This document shows, piece after piece, positions 24,065 to 37,318 of a DNA stretch of 64,000 nt (positions are counted from its first letter, which is position 1; the number at the start of each line of letters is the position of its first letter). Both the position numbers and the translations under genes were made by a program. The notes under the pieces are model-generated. The model ran no database searches. It saw nothing but the letters and a program-made list of their open reading frames with translations, and had not been told where the DNA came from. Source of the DNA: Sphagnum compactum (taxonomy: Eukaryota; Bryophyta; Sphagnopsida; Sphagnales); the NCBI GenBank assembly GCA_965153455.1, contig OZ234499.1, positions 3,211,731 to 3,275,730 on the forward strand. The letters are read 5' to 3'.

Positions 24065-24660
24065 AGAAGAGAAGACGACGGGCTCGTTGTCATTTTTTGT
24101 GGAATCTACAAAGAATGAAAACAGTGACAAGCCAAGGACGAACCTAGCTCATCATTGTCTACTTTAGGTGCATAGAAAGAAAACAAAAAAAGACGATGAC
24201 GAGCACTGGCTTATCGTCGTCTTCTTTAGGTGCACAAAAATAAAACAAAAGAAGACGACAATGAGCATCATCTCGTTGTCGTCTTCTTTGGGTGCACAAA
24301 AACAAAACAAAACAAGACAAACAACAAACATTAGCTTGTCATTGTCTTCTTTAAGTGCACAAAAAAAAAACAAAACAAGATGACGATGAGCGTCAATTCG
24401 TTGTCATCTTCTTTGGGTGCACAGAAACAAAACAAAACAAGACAACGATAAGCATTGGCTCATCATTGTCTTCTTTGTGTGCATAGAAACAAAACAAAAA
24501 AAGATGACGACGAACACCAATTGGTTGTCATCTTCTCTGGGTGCAAAGAAACAAAACAAAAAAAACAATGACAAGCACCAACTTGTCGTCATATTTTCTC
24601 AGTGCACAAAAACAAAACAAAAAAGACAACGACGAGCGTTGAGGCTCATCATTGTTTTCT
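24065..24660. repeat. 62-bp minisatellite in which each unit is a hairpin
   Basis: Eight units spaced 61-63 bp apart begin at the GTGCA word (24169, 24230, 24292, 24355, 24417, 24479, 24541, 24602), with diverged copies to the left. Each unit is an A-rich block (ACAAAACAAAA) followed by two inverted arms around a short loop, for example AGACGACAATGAG paired with CTCGTTGTCGTCT. Arm sequences differ between units, yet the outer pairs mostly remain complementary. Both strands are open by composition; I do not regard these frames as genes. Confidence 0.9.
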
Positions 24661-25780
24661 GCAGCTAATGAAAAAAAGGGAAACCTAGGAGAAAAATGTA
24701 CTTGCATTTTAGCAAAGATGATCGGTCTTGTCCTCCAACAATAATTGCTCCACCAAACACAATCGCTCCACCAAGCTTTGTCTAAGCGTTGATGAACTCT
24801 GCAAGCAATCAAAGCAAAGATCTCATAAACCTAAACCCAAATTGAAAATGTAGAGAAACCACAAGTGCAAAAAAAATTACAGAAGACGAACTTTGTTTTG
24901 GTGTCTTCTTGAAAATATTGCACCTCGTGTTGCTCACACCTTGAAGTTGTGGCAATTCTTAGTTCTTCTTTGAACATCAGCGATGACAACAAGTGATTAC
25001 ATAGTTGTAGCATTGACAATGACAACAAAAAGAAAGAGAGCTTTGGAAAAAAAAATCCGTAACATAAGTAGAGGAACAGGGTAGGTGGGAATATTTTTTT
25101 GAACAGGGTAGTTGGGTGAGTAGGCGAGGTCCTCAGGTGAAAAAAAAAATCTCTTAAGAGGGGGCCCAAAAAAAAGAAAAAGTGTGACTCAACCTTTGTG
25201 ACTGTACCAGGTTTAGTAATTGGATGAGCACTAGTTCATTCGAAACGGAACTGGTGCAGTCATGGGGGCTAGGTCACTCGGGCCCTAATATTGGGTACTT
25301 TAAAAATCTTTCATACTAATCTAGTATTAGTATCAAGTTTGAAATTAATTTTTTTTGTTATATAATAAGTATAAACATGGTATTGATATTAGCATAACAT
25401 AGGTATATACTTGATATGGGAGAAGGGTTTATCATCAAACTTTTCTTTTACGTAAAATGTTGTCGTGACAATGACATTGCATAAGGATAACGTTATAGTA
25501 ACAAATATAATGAGGAAGGACATGCTAATAGATAACTTCCACTCTAACATGTTAAAAAGTACCTTTCAAATTGTGTAAGTTATTGTTCCTTTAACATCAA
25601 TGCAATGTCAAGGAACATGATTTTTTAAAGTCGCAACGTGAGTGCAACATCAACATATGAGATTTCTTTAGCCCAACAAGGGTCCAAAATATACAAAGGA
25701 AAAAATGCAATGATACTTTACATATCATCTCATCTCAGGTTGTCCGCCAAATTGATACTAATATAAAGCTAGTACTAGTG
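24661..25780. other. No gene recognised
   Basis: Unsupported short frames only. Composition shifts from AT-rich to the GC-richer island that begins near 25.8 kb. Confidence 0.4.
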
Positions 25781-25799
25781 TGAACCCGTGCCTAATGCA

Positions 25800-26600
25800 C
25801 AAGTGTGTGTGTATTTGACGGTACATATAACAAAATCACAACTACAAACTACAGTTCCAAAATAACGGCGTCCGCACAGTTTCACATAGCCAAACAAAAT
25901 GGTCGCTCTCAAGGGCCGCCCGTTCGCCCGGTTCCAGACCGGTCGATTCTATTCCCTCCCACGCACCACACCGTTTTGGCTACCTTGTCGCCTATGTCAG
26001 TGCGCTTACACCCCTGCTGCCTCCCAGAAGCTTTGCTTGCAGCGGCAGCGATGGCGTCCCTTGGTCTACACCTCCTCCTAGTTGCTTCTCCTTCATCTTC
26101 TGTAGGAACCCAATAGCCCGTTACCGTCGTCTCCTGTTCCGCTGTCTCGTGTGCTTGGCTACCAAAGAGTGTGTTGTGTCCACTATTGCGTTCTTGCACC
26201 TTGGCTTGCGCCTTTGTTTTGGTCGGTTCAGGGTTTCGATGGGTTCAGGGTTTGGTTTCAGGGTAGTTAATGCGAAGAAGAAGAAGAAAGAAACAAAGAA
26301 GTCCCCCGTCTCCTCCTCATCTGCGGATACGATCAATCTCTCTACCGCACACTTGCACGCCCAAATACACAGCCCACAAAAGCAAGCAACAAAAGCGGGA
26401 GAACAAACGCAGTCGACAATTGCGCAAGAAATGCTCCGTTGCAACGCTCTGAGAGCTTATTCGGCCATCGCTAACTATGGTCAGGTCAATGCATAACCTA
26501 ACCACAGTTATTACATCCGTGCTTTCATCTTAGTAAAGATTTTGCCCCTGTTTTGTTTTTTCGCACTTCCATTTAATTTTTGAACCCCCAAAAACATAAG
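25800..26600. other. GC-richer island, short ORFs of uncertain status
   Basis: Overlapping open frames of 60-115 codons occur on both strands, as expected from GC-rich sequence. One ATG frame at 26430 reads MLRCNALRAYSAIANYGQ before GTCAAT, which could be a first exon with an organelle-type N-terminus, but the donor is poor and no following exon was found. No gene is claimed. Confidence 0.3.
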
Positions 26601-26606
26601 TGTAGG

Positions 26607-26707
26607 GTAAAGCCCATAGCCACCGGCTTTACTAGAATAGGGGGGCTCTGTAAGGGGAAGCTGAGCACAGGCCCAATTTCAGTAAAGGCTGTAGCCAAGG
26701 GCTTTAC
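26607..26707. repeat. 101-bp imperfect inverted repeat, GTAAAGCCC arms
   Basis: The left arm (26607-26632) starts GTAAAGCCCATAGCCAC. The right arm (26682-26707), read in reverse, starts GTAAAGCCCTTGGCTAC. Each arm is itself close to a palindrome (GTAAAG ... CTTTAC). This could be a small foldback element; no target duplication was identified. Confidence 0.5.
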
Positions 26708-26894
26708 ATCAACCTTTTTTTGGGGGCCGAACTGGTTTAAGGTTTAGGGCCACACACTGTCGTTGGATGAGGATTAAACTGCTAGTTTTCATCCAGTCAG
26801 ACAGGAGTTTCCGCCAAATTTCTAGACGTGGACAGTAGCTACTGTCCGTCCGGAGTCAGGGGAAGGAACTTTCTTCCTTTACAATATATAATTT

Positions 26895-27056
26895 CCCGTC
26901 GACCCCCCCCGCCCGGTCCTTCGCATTTCCCACTCCGGTTCTTTAACCCGTCGAGCCCCCCCCCGCCCGGTCCTTCGCATTTCCCACTCCGGGTCTTTAA
27001 CCCGTCGATCCCCCCCCCCGGCCCGGTCCTTCGCATTTCCCACTCCAGTTCTTTAA
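26895..27056. repeat. Three GC-rich 52-54 bp tandem units with poly-C tracts
   Basis: Units at 26895, 26947 and 27001 read CCCGTCGA, a run of 8-10 C, then CCGGTCCTTCGCATTTCCCA and a TTCTTTAA end. The copies are nearly identical except for the length of the C run, so the array is recent. It lies about 650 bp upstream of the glutaredoxin-like start codon. Confidence 0.9.
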
Positions 27057-27588
27057 CCTTTCGGTTCCGATTTTTGAGAACCCAACAGGAACGAAAGAAC
27101 CGTCAGTTCCTTTCATTTCAACAACCTTGCCGAGCTCATGGTTTTCGTGGAAGAACTGCCAGTTCTTTGACTTTGTCATTATTTTGACCATAACTAAGAC
27201 TACCTTTTTTTTAGCTACTGTCCGTGGCCACTGTCCGTCCGGCTTCAGGGGAGGCTTCATTCACAGTCGCCGCCATCGCTCCTGCTGTTGCTATTCTTGC
27301 TGCTGCGGCTCTTGTTGCTGTAAATAAACGGATTTCATCCATCCGGATGGATGACGGGACGGATGACGGTTCGGGCGGATTCAGGGGCGGCTTCATTGTC
27401 GGTACCATTGTTCCTTTACTATATGTAATAATTTGCCTCAGGTCATACCCAGCCAGTAGGTTCTGAAATTCCAATACCCATACCCTTACCATATACCCTG
27501 GTTGCATGATATATTACTGTACAACCCTGGTTGCTTGTGAGAAAGAAGCAATGGAAAACAGGATAATTGAGTAACTGAAGTGCATTTA

Positions 27589-27606
27589 GGGTTAGGGTTA
27601 GGGTTT
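27589..27606 (+). promoter_or_regulatory. Telo-box-like motif upstream of the glutaredoxin-like gene
   Basis: Three tandem copies of TTAGGG ending in GGTTTT lie about 85-100 bp before the ATG at 27688. Telo-box words (AAACCCTAA) are a known element near transcription starts of many plant housekeeping genes. The sequence is clear; a role here is inference. Confidence 0.5.
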
Positions 27607-27687
27607 TAGTACTGGAATTGAGGAATTAGTTTCTTTGAGGATGTACCGACCGGTTTTGAACTGCTGTTGCAGCTGAGTGCCATTGCG

Positions 27688-28962
27688 ATGTCGTCTTCCC
27701 GACTGCTGCTGCTGCGAGTTTTGCCCCACAGTTCCTCGCATGCTCCTGTCCAACTCTTCTCGGTCTCTTCTGCTGCATCCGCTTCTGTCGGCCCGCACAA
27801 TGCAAGCAAGCTGATGAGAAATCGTCTTTCCCCAAACCTCTCAGCACTCTACTTCCACAGCATCGCTTTGGCAAACCCTAAACTGTTGCACTCTTGTGGC
27901 GGGTATGCAGAATGTGGGGTCTGTAGGAGAATAACCGGTGCGCGAGAGGACGAATCTTGTCGCAGATCTGGTTTTTGGTTCCGTGGAGGATGTGATCCTG
28001 CGCAGGTTTCCAGGACGCTGAAGAGGAGGAAGTGGGAGGAAATCGGGCGCTGCTTTTTTTCCGGGGCAACTTCGTCGATTTATATTAAGGAGAGAAGAAG
28101 AGCGAGTGAAGATGGGAATGGCGTCGTTATGGGAGTGGAAGCGAAAAGGATAGAGGAGGAGAAGCAGAAGAAGAAGAGGAGACTGGTTCTGTACAGCAAG
28201 CCAGGTTGCTGTCTCTGCGACGGACTAAAGGAGAAGCTTCATTTGGTTTTCATGATGGGAGGTGAAGGCAGTGTGTCAGACGATGTAGAGCTCGAGGTAA
28301 ACCCTATATTTCGTCTATCGCCGTTTGTTTTCACCTCTCTATCTCTCCTCGCTCTTGACCCTGGATGGTCCCTCTTCTATTCCCCCTCGCTTCAATCTGA
28401 ATGTCTGCTTGAATAATATCGAACAAAAGGTCATGATAGTCATCATCTGAATTCATTCCTTTCTGGTGGATGGGATGGTAACAGGTAAGAGATATCACAA
28501 CAAACAAAGAGTGGGAGCAAGCTTACCAGTATGAGATTCCAGTGTTAGCCATCTTGCAGGAGGATAACTCTGAGGTGATGATGTATTGCCAGTCCCTTGT
28601 TTTTAGCACAATTGTGTTTTTGGTTTTCTGTTGTTACTTGGAAACATATTATGAGGGAAGAATCTTGAGATGGCATAGGTACTAAGAAAAAGAGATAAGA
28701 ATCCACCTCAAGGATTGTTCTAAAAGTCAGAACTCTTTTTTTTAATGTTCCTGGCTGTGAAATTCAAGCAAGTGCTTCCAAGTAGAATTAGAATATCATG
28801 GAAAATTTGCAAGTCCTTCCTCAAGAGGTTTTTTTTCTTTGACACTTGTGTGAATTTTCTGCAATGGTGGGTTGATGGACATGGCAGGCAGTTTTGCCAA
28901 GGTTTTCTCCAAGGCTCACCATTGAGCAACTACGGAAGAAGCTTGTGGCTGCTTTGAGCTGA
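27688..28962 (+). CDS. Glutaredoxin-like protein (DUF836 type), three exons, 257 aa
   Basis: Exons 27688-28296, 28485-28574 and 28888-28962 join in one frame at GT-AG junctions to give 257 residues. ATG at 27688 is the first in-frame ATG after the TGA at 27619. The domain (residues about 166-257) has the redox motif KPGCCLCDG with CxxC at 174-177, then VRDITTN, the cis-proline loop YEIPVL (Pro222), and a C-terminal LPRFSPRLTIEQLRKKLVAA. This order is that of the thioredoxin-fold glutaredoxin-like (DUF836) family, in which plant and animal members are small thiol proteins of poorly known substrate. The first about 160 residues are extra: a Ser/Arg-rich start (SSSRLLLLRVLPHSSSH) suggests plastid or mitochondrial import, followed by a Cys- and Arg-rich linker not expected in the family. 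Start and linker could change if a further 5' intron exists. Confidence 0.85.
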
Positions 28963-29140
28963 CATTGTTAACTACAAATATTCCCTCTTGAGTGAGCATG
29001 TCCTGCCATTTACTTGCCTGTGGAACAGTGCAATTATCTTGTAGGTGCTGTGAGTTGACACTGCCAACTACAAAATTTCCCTGCTGAGTAAGTCCTGCCA
29101 TTTGTTTCCTGTGGAAACAGTACATGCGTAAGTGCTCAGT
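28961..29140. repeat. 96-bp tandem duplication just after the glutaredoxin-like stop codon
   Basis: The segments starting GACATTGTTAACTACAAA (28961) and GACACTGCCAACTACAAA (29057) repeat through TCCTGCCATTT and CCTGTGGAA. They begin at the stop codon and so probably lie in the 3' UTR. Confidence 0.8.
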
Positions 29141-32100
29141 TTTCTGATATCAGAGACTTACTTTGCCCTTCAGGTACTGTACAAGCAAAGAGGCAATAGA
29201 ATCTGCTGGAGTTGTATATTTGTGAAAAGCATTTAGGGTTCGATGCTTGTATGCAAACTGGATGCAATGCATGCAGTTCCCGCTCAACTATTTTCATCAG
29301 CCTTTCCCATTTTGTAGATTCGCACTGGACAACTTCTTGTGCATGTGCACATCATGTGCATGACATTTGCGGGGTACTTCTGCATGTTCATGTCATGCAG
29401 AGTGGGCAGTTTAGCACCATTGTTGTCTCATGGGTCCCACTTAGTCCAGCAGAAAACTGAAACACTGCATTCTGTAAATTAAATGCAGTATGATATGAGA
29501 GTATTGCATGGGACCATTTACAACTTTTGTGAGAATTGCGCCCTATTCTTGTCCTATTCTTTTATGTGAATCCTTTTATACACCCAAGTTGCCTGAATCC
29601 AAGACCAATCCAAGTTGAGTATCAAAGAGAATTTGTAGTTGTCAACATCCAGTGGAAGGGTGGGCATCAAAAGTTGTGAATTGAACTATTTGTTCTTGTG
29701 TCAATATTTTCAGCTTCTTGTTGACAATTCATGATGAACTTTCCAAGCAACAGAAGCAAGCAAATTGCAAATGATGTCTAGGTGATAAATTTGTAGGTCA
29801 TGTGTATGGTGATGTTTTATAGGTTCTAACAAATATTTGAGAGCTGCCACCCTTTTATGGGTCACACCATAATGTTCTATGGCAACAATGTCATTATTCA
29901 ACTTTAGCTACAATGTGTAAACATTTATTAAGTTGCTCTAGAGAATATTGAAATGGATAAAGATTTGTTTATTCCTTGGGGGACCCTTTTTCAGTTGCAT
30001 CAAGGATATTGATCTACCTTCAACATTGGTATCGTGATATGAGTTTCAATGTGCTTGCCTAGTACTAGATATATGGCACATCCAACCTATGGCTATTTGA
30101 AAGTCATACAAGCTTTTGGTTTGGGAGATAGACTTATGTTGACATGGTCCAAGTCCACCCTAGATTTTACCAGACTACAAATTTGCTGGGGTGTGCTGCC
30201 CTTTTTCATCATCCCAATTCCCATGTAACAAAGAGGAAGCTTGGAATTTAAAGTCAATTCGGTGGGGTTCTTCAGAAGGACCTTGTAAAAGCTTCATTGG
30301 GCACTAAAAATGACATGCATAAAAGAATAGAAAAATGGGTGTGGTATGGGCACATTTGGAAAGACCCTTGTACCCTCAATAACCATTTGGATCATGGTAG
30401 TGTGATGGAAAAGGACAATGTGGGTACAGAATCCAAAGACCAGATGTGCACACACCTCGGCTTCAATATGCACTTCAGACACTGCATTTGACTTCCACAA
30501 TCAAGACTTCCACATGAACCAACTCTAACATATTCACTTGCATAATCTCCACAATCACATAGTTGTTTGAACCTACATCAAGATCTCTTCTCCCCATATC
30601 CATTGTTATACTTTTGCTATATTGTGCCCAACTTTTCACCCCAAACACACACTCCACTTCTTGTTCTACTTTTCTAAACTTAGTACCTCCCTAGCCTAAA
30701 TTTCTTGCCTCTGCTTGTTGTTGAGAAGCTTGCACTTTGAGCTCACACACTAGAATTATTCATAGATTGTGTTCTCATAAGCTCCTTGTGTGTTCTCATA
30801 TACTCGCACCAACATTCCCACGACCTCAAACATTTGATTTTATCACCAACAACTTTCTTCCCAAGTTAAAATCTATCAACTCCCATGTTTTCAATGTTGT
30901 TTGCATTGTTGATGCATAGCACCAACTATGACTATTTCACAACTATTTTGTTCAACATCCTTGGATTTGCAAAAATGGAATGTTTTGTTTTTATTCGTAA
31001 ATAGTTCAACCCACAATCTTTTCAAACATCAAAAGTTCATTTCTTATGTTTTTTGTTTTTCCATTGCAAACAAGAGATGTGTTTGCCTAATTTAATTTAA
31101 ATCTTAATTGGATATATCCTTAAGAATAGCATGTTTTATTTTCAACTCCTCATTAGATTATTTTAATCAAATGGCAAGTATATAATATACTTTGCTCCAT
31201 GTTGCTCCACAATACCAATGATCGCATGACATAAGCTCAAATTATTAATATATTTTCACTTGTTCCTTGAATCCTCCAATATCAAAACAATTTATTTTTC
31301 AATCATATAGATTTTTTATGAAATTATTTTCATTTGACTAGTTGGGATGTCCATGGTTTCCATTGCATTTGCTATCAGAATGGCAAGTTTGTTGAGAAAC
31401 GGAAAAATAATGGAAAATAACATTTCAAGTATAAGCCTTATGAGTTGATCATCCAAAAGCCTGTCAACTTTCATTCCACTAAAGTACATTAAATCAAAAC
31501 CTAGGAATAAATTTGTGGGTAATAATGAGTTTTTAATGATTTTTTAAAGTACCAACCTACATTTTCTTTTTCTTTAATCATCCATGTGTTGAATTTTGAC
31601 ATTTATTTGAAATCATGTTTCATAAATGTTGCCAATTGCTAAATCCCCATCCCTCACCATCCCCCCTCCCATTTTCCTTTTATATTCCCATATGGTTCCC
31701 AATAGTTCATCATTATTTATCTTATATTTCAAAATCTTTATTGTGTCTTTTCATGTCCATGTAAATGGGTAGGGGAAAGGGATTAAATAATTAGGCTTGA
31801 AAGAGATAGATTATCAAATTATTTTAATATAAGGAACACATACATAAAAATGCACATGTTAATGTGCGCTTTCATGTCCATGTTGGGAAAAATTGAGAGT
31901 TGAGAGTCTTGACGGTTAGGGTAAAAGAATGAGGTAATTAGGCTTGAAAGAGATAGGTTTGAGTGGCACACACAAACATCAACCTTTTTATTATGTAAAT
32001 TTGTATGTCGGTACACCAAGAAACTCATGAAACCATATTAAAAGAAGATTTTAAAAGAATTAACTTTTTATTTAAATGTGTGTGATGTCATTTGAAAAAC

Positions 32101-35100
32101 CAAAAAAATCCATTTTCACATGTGATGATTGAAAGGTGATGATATGAAAAGAAAAATATAAAAGTGTTCCAAATTGGAATTGTCAAGTTGGAGACCATTT
32201 GAAAGATTGTGCAAAAACCTTTCTACAGTAGCTCACTATTTTCTCCCCATAATTCAAAGGTACAAAATGGCATGTATCAATGTCTAGAATAATCGTTGAC
32301 TTATTTGTCAAGTATACATTCAAATAGAACCCTATTCATAACATATTGACCAATAAGTGTCTCAAATTGAAGCAAGTACCTACCATAGCTATTTTTCTTT
32401 TCACTTAACATAGACACCACATAATATATATCGTCATTTGTCTTATTATTTTTCTTCACTATGACAAATACAACAAAAAATAACTCATTTTACTTTCCAA
32501 TTGCATATAGCAAAAACTTCACCAAAATTGTTGTAGGACTAATTTTGATAGGTGTTATAGATTTGAATGAATATTTAATTTGAAACTTCTTAAATTGAAT
32601 AGGTTAAGAAAACAATTTGGGGGGGCGGGGGGAGGAACAATATCTTGTAAGGTTCCATCATAAGAACACTTGATTTTGTAATTATTTTAGTAAAAAAAAT
32701 TTCACCAAGGAGTTTTGTTTGTGAATATGTTGGACTTCTTGCTTTACCCATGCCAGAATTTGATCTGGCATGTATGGGCTCTCCATTTTGTAAGACATGT
32801 TAACTAACAATTATCTTGTGAATTCAAAAAGGACCTTAATAACTTTAAGAAAGAAAATCATTGAATGTGTATGACAACAGTTTTCACCTAGCCAAATTTG
32901 CAAAATTGAAATAGGACATATGATGAAAACATTAAAGGGGTTGCCAAATTTACTATAAATATATTTGGTCATCCTTTCATGCAGGGATGGCCCAACATGA
33001 GATTCAAGGAGTTCATTTAGTCCACCAAGGCATAAAAAAGAGTATGATGAAAAGAGCTTCACCAAATGTGCATGAAATGTAGGAATCATGTCAACCCCAA
33101 ATTTTCATGGCATCAACAAAGATAAATTGACTTCTTCATCTAAGGGGATTATGTCACAAACCTAAAAGTAGGCATGGGACTAACATACAATATCATGAAG
33201 ATTTTGTTCTTAAAACCCTATGCATGAAATGTGTATAGAAACAAGATCAATTGAAGATCAAAACTTTAGTGAGAGGTGGGGTCAAGCAAATAGTCACTTT
33301 AGTGTGTGGGACAAGGATATGGAACACGTGTCGTGTGAGGAAGGGATTCCCTAATATCTTGTGAAGCAAGACTAGCTCTTTTCCCATTGTGAGACTATTA
33401 AGAGTGCCAAATGCTTATTCAATTTGGATGGGCAAATTATAAATGTTCACTTTGGACATGTTGGTATGATTGGAAAGCCATTAACAAGACATTCACATGC
33501 CAAATGGAACTTGAAAACGAAACATTTTGGGATGTCTTTAACTTCAAAAGCATTACAATTCAAGAATATGTCATTTCACCATAAGACCCATAACCACAAC
33601 CCGAACACATATCATCTATCTCCATTTAACACATACAGTGGCTTGGATTAATTCCATTTGGTGGCCAACTTATCCCTTTCACTTACTAATGACATTGTGA
33701 TATATTTGGGTTTGAATAATATGTGTTTAATTATATTAATATATGATATAATGGCCACTAGCTAAAATTAAGAAAAAAATCAAAGTAGGAATGACTTCAT
33801 AGTGGCAAAATAACATGTTAACAATTACATGTACACACCAAGTGCAATGTAACAAAAACATTGTGAATGGAAAAACAAAGCCATGCTTGTATCCTATATG
33901 TAATATTAAAATAAGAACATAATATCAAATAGTATCATATGCCCAATGTCAAATAAAAAATACAATTAGACATATTGGAACAACTAATGGCCATTGATGT
34001 ATCATGAAATTTGTTTTAGTTATTGTAGGAAATTTGGTTTAATGCTATAATGGGGGGGGGAAATGCACAAATCAATTGTTGCACAGCAAGAACATTCCAA
34101 TTTTGTTCTACCAACAAGTTTTGGGTCACATAAGATAAAACCTTATTTAAAATGTATACAATTACACTTGCACATAATGTTTACATATATGATTTGGCCA
34201 CTACATGTTTTGTGGAAAGCAATTGTGTTGTGGCCACCTATTTATCATGATTCACCACATTGAATTCCAATATCGGGGTCACATGACATCAAATAATATC
34301 TAGTATTTAATTTGTTTACAATTTCATGTCCATGAAAAGAATTATTTAAGTCTTTAATATGGTAAGAATTTTGTATCTATGAATGGGTTATAAAATTCCA
34401 ACCAAGAGATATGTCATCCATGTGCACAATACTAAGTTGGTTAATGTATTTTGGATACTCTTCAAGTTTTGAATTTAGTTTGTGGAGAGAAGTGCATGGG
34501 GTCACACCAATATTAAAACATCATGTTCCTTCTACAACTCAAACAAACAATCCATGTAAGGACATTGAACTATATCAACATGATTAGCCTGCCAACAATG
34601 TTGACTTGAAGAATGAGATTACTACAACTTTTCCAAGTGTATATCATCTTCCATGTATCATGCTCATTAATGTACTTGAACCCTGAAAAAAGCCCCCCCA
34701 TAAAGTATGGGAAGAAATGTTACTATGTGGCCATTATATTATGAAGTACTATGATTTACAAGGCAATATCAATGGATATTATTAGCTACCCAATTATAGT
34801 GTACCCCTGAATTAGTATTGGTATTGGATGAATTTTGACCAATGAATATGTTGATGAAATTTGACTTCATCCAAATTTGACTTCCTCTTTTCATATAATG
34901 AAGCTGCTGCTGGTACATGTCCCTTCCATTTTGTAATAAACTTAATTAAGTTTTGACTTCCATGTTTGGTAAATGAGGTCATAATCATGGTGCAAGTATT
35001 TATGGCTAAATTACTAACAACCACTAAATCATTTCTACATGTATAGTGGTTAGAAATAGCTACTATAATTAAGTTGAATGGTTTTCACTTCCATTTAGTG

Positions 35101-37315
35101 GTAGTCCATTGTAAAGTAGATGGGGCCCATTCAATAAAACCTAGAAATGATTAACTATAAATAAAAACCCAAACATAGACATAGACACATTAGAATTAAA
35201 TTTAAATGTTCCTAACCTAATACCTCACCCTAAGCTCAATTTCATCATTGAATAATCCTCAAAGTAGTGTAAAAACTTTTTATGAAAATATGAAGTTGAT
35301 ATGTTGAAAATCATCATAATTATCATAGGCTACACTCTAAATAATTTATCTACTTACATGAACATTATCACATTAGATCATGGAAAATCTAATAAGTAAA
35401 AGAAAATTAAACCAAAATATATAATTTTGTCAATGACCCTAGGTTACACTACGGTACTACTCTAAGATTTCATGCTTGAACATTGCTATTGTTTGTTTTA
35501 TTATTTGGGACAATAATTGAATACCTTGATGTGCAAAGTGCACTTCCTCTTGTCTTGCCAATAATCCTTGTAGGTTTTTTTCTTACATATATTTTGTTGA
35601 ATTCCCCAACACCCACTATTACACACTCACCTTCATTAATGTTTGACCTTCAAATATCCTATGATCTCCCATCCAGACGAGGAGGATGAAGTTGAGATTC
35701 TCAAGCTTGGCAAGAGAAACAGTTCTAAGCAAGTCACAAACCAATGTATAAGATTTCAATTTTTTTGGTTTTTCAATGTTGAAGGATGATTGGATCTTCA
35801 ATGTCCTAAACATCAAGTATTGAACTCTTAACAAGATTTAGGTTTTGAAGCAATCAACAGTTAAAACTTGGAACCCTTCCAAAAGTATCTCATTTTGAAT
35901 AAAGAGTGGCTGAGTAATTGCAATAGATTGCCTCCTCACTACTGTTTCATGTCTCTAGCACATGTTTCATCTCTGGAATTAACCCCCCCAAAAAAAGGCA
36001 ATTCAAATATTTAAATCCAAATTTTGCATATATGGCTAAAGTTGAATTATGTGTGCATCTATCTACCATGATGTTTTGAAGTTTCAACCAATGCACATTT
36101 ATGAAATGTAATTTGATGTTTGTGTTGAATGCGACCACTAAACCTCATGTGATTTGTCACCTTTACATTTTTATAGTCTTTCATCATAATGAGACTTGGG
36201 CTCTAACTGCCACGTATGCAGTTGAAAACCTATGTGGGGTGGGTATTTGATTTTTGTAATACCCGGAAGTTGTGGGTATATTTAAACAAAAGTGGGAATC
36301 AAAGACCCACTAGGCCCGGTCATTTGAATTTAAAAAAAAAAATCAGATTCAAAGAATCACTAGGTTTCACAAAAGAACCGAAAAAGACCCAATGAGTTTT
36401 AAGGCAGTTATTTGACTTTTTCAAACAAAATGGAGAACCATGGTTTATGTATAATAACGAGTTATTTGACTTTTGATAATCGCAATTATATATCCCAACC
36501 GGGTATTTGATGTTTTGATAAACATGGTTATCAACTTTGATACCCGACCTGATACCCATAGGGCTTTTGATGCCAATTCTAATACCCGCCCTCACTCTGG
36601 TGAAAACCAACATTGTATAATAACCCCCCCCCCCCCCCCCCCCAAGTTGTACAATTTAAGAATGTCCAAAGTTCAAAAAACATGGAAATAGGTCACTATG
36701 CTGATCAATGGTGGTGCACATGCTGTAACACTATTCACTCAAATTATTGGTTACCCCAAGTAACAAAATAATATTTTTTTTGGGTATCAAGTGCAAAGGG
36801 TGGGTGGGGTAACAACATGGGGATCCATGTATAGAAACTCGACATTCCACAAGAACCAGCTGTGGAAGAAGCTCTTAGGAAATCTGTGCTTCTTTCTTTT
36901 TTATTCTGTCATGAGAAGAGAGTTCCACATGCTGACTCTTGACACGATGTGAATTGGAATTTGTGCAAATCCAAAATCATACAACTGGTGGTCTTCTTCA
37001 AACCCACATCAAGTTGTTTTCCCTTCTTTTTGTGAGAGGATATTTCGGCTTTTGGTGCAACCATGAGATCTTTCATTATACTATTTATACACTTCTTTGA
37101 CTTGTACAACAAAACACAACCAAGTTGAGTAGAATCTTTTCATAGGTTGCAGGTCAGGTCAGGTGCATGAAACTCACCACCTCCTTCTCACCACATATTG
37201 TAGTTCTACAACTTTTTTGTTCTCTCTGAAGTTGAAGTGTCCATTCTCATCAATAAATAAATTACTAGTCTCCCATTATAGCTTCAAGTAGAGCCAGTTG
37301 CTGCCTTTGGGTTTC
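29141..37315. other. Long AT-rich stretch, no gene recognised
   Basis: No frame shows family motifs, and there is no convincing exon chain. Notable simple tracts are a G-rich run at 32.61-32.63 kb, nine G at 34.05 kb and a 20-base C run at 36624-36643. Minus-strand frames at 35.6-36.1 kb look faintly like leucine-rich repeats but are too weak to call. Confidence 0.45.
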
Positions 37316-37318
37316 TTA

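Noticed and set aside
24164-24668. Open frames on both strands at 24.2-24.7 kb
   Set aside because: They follow the 62-bp minisatellite unit on both strands and have no independent coding signal.
26121-26505. Pair of overlapping ORFs on opposite strands, each over 100 codons
   Set aside because: Compositional opens in a GC-richer island; neither has a family motif or good splice sites.
35619-36138. Minus-strand frames with leucine-rich-repeat-like words (LKIQSSFNIEKPKKLKSYTLV)
   Set aside because: Too short, interrupted, and without a repeated LxxLxLxx register; could be a resistance-gene scrap but not supportable.
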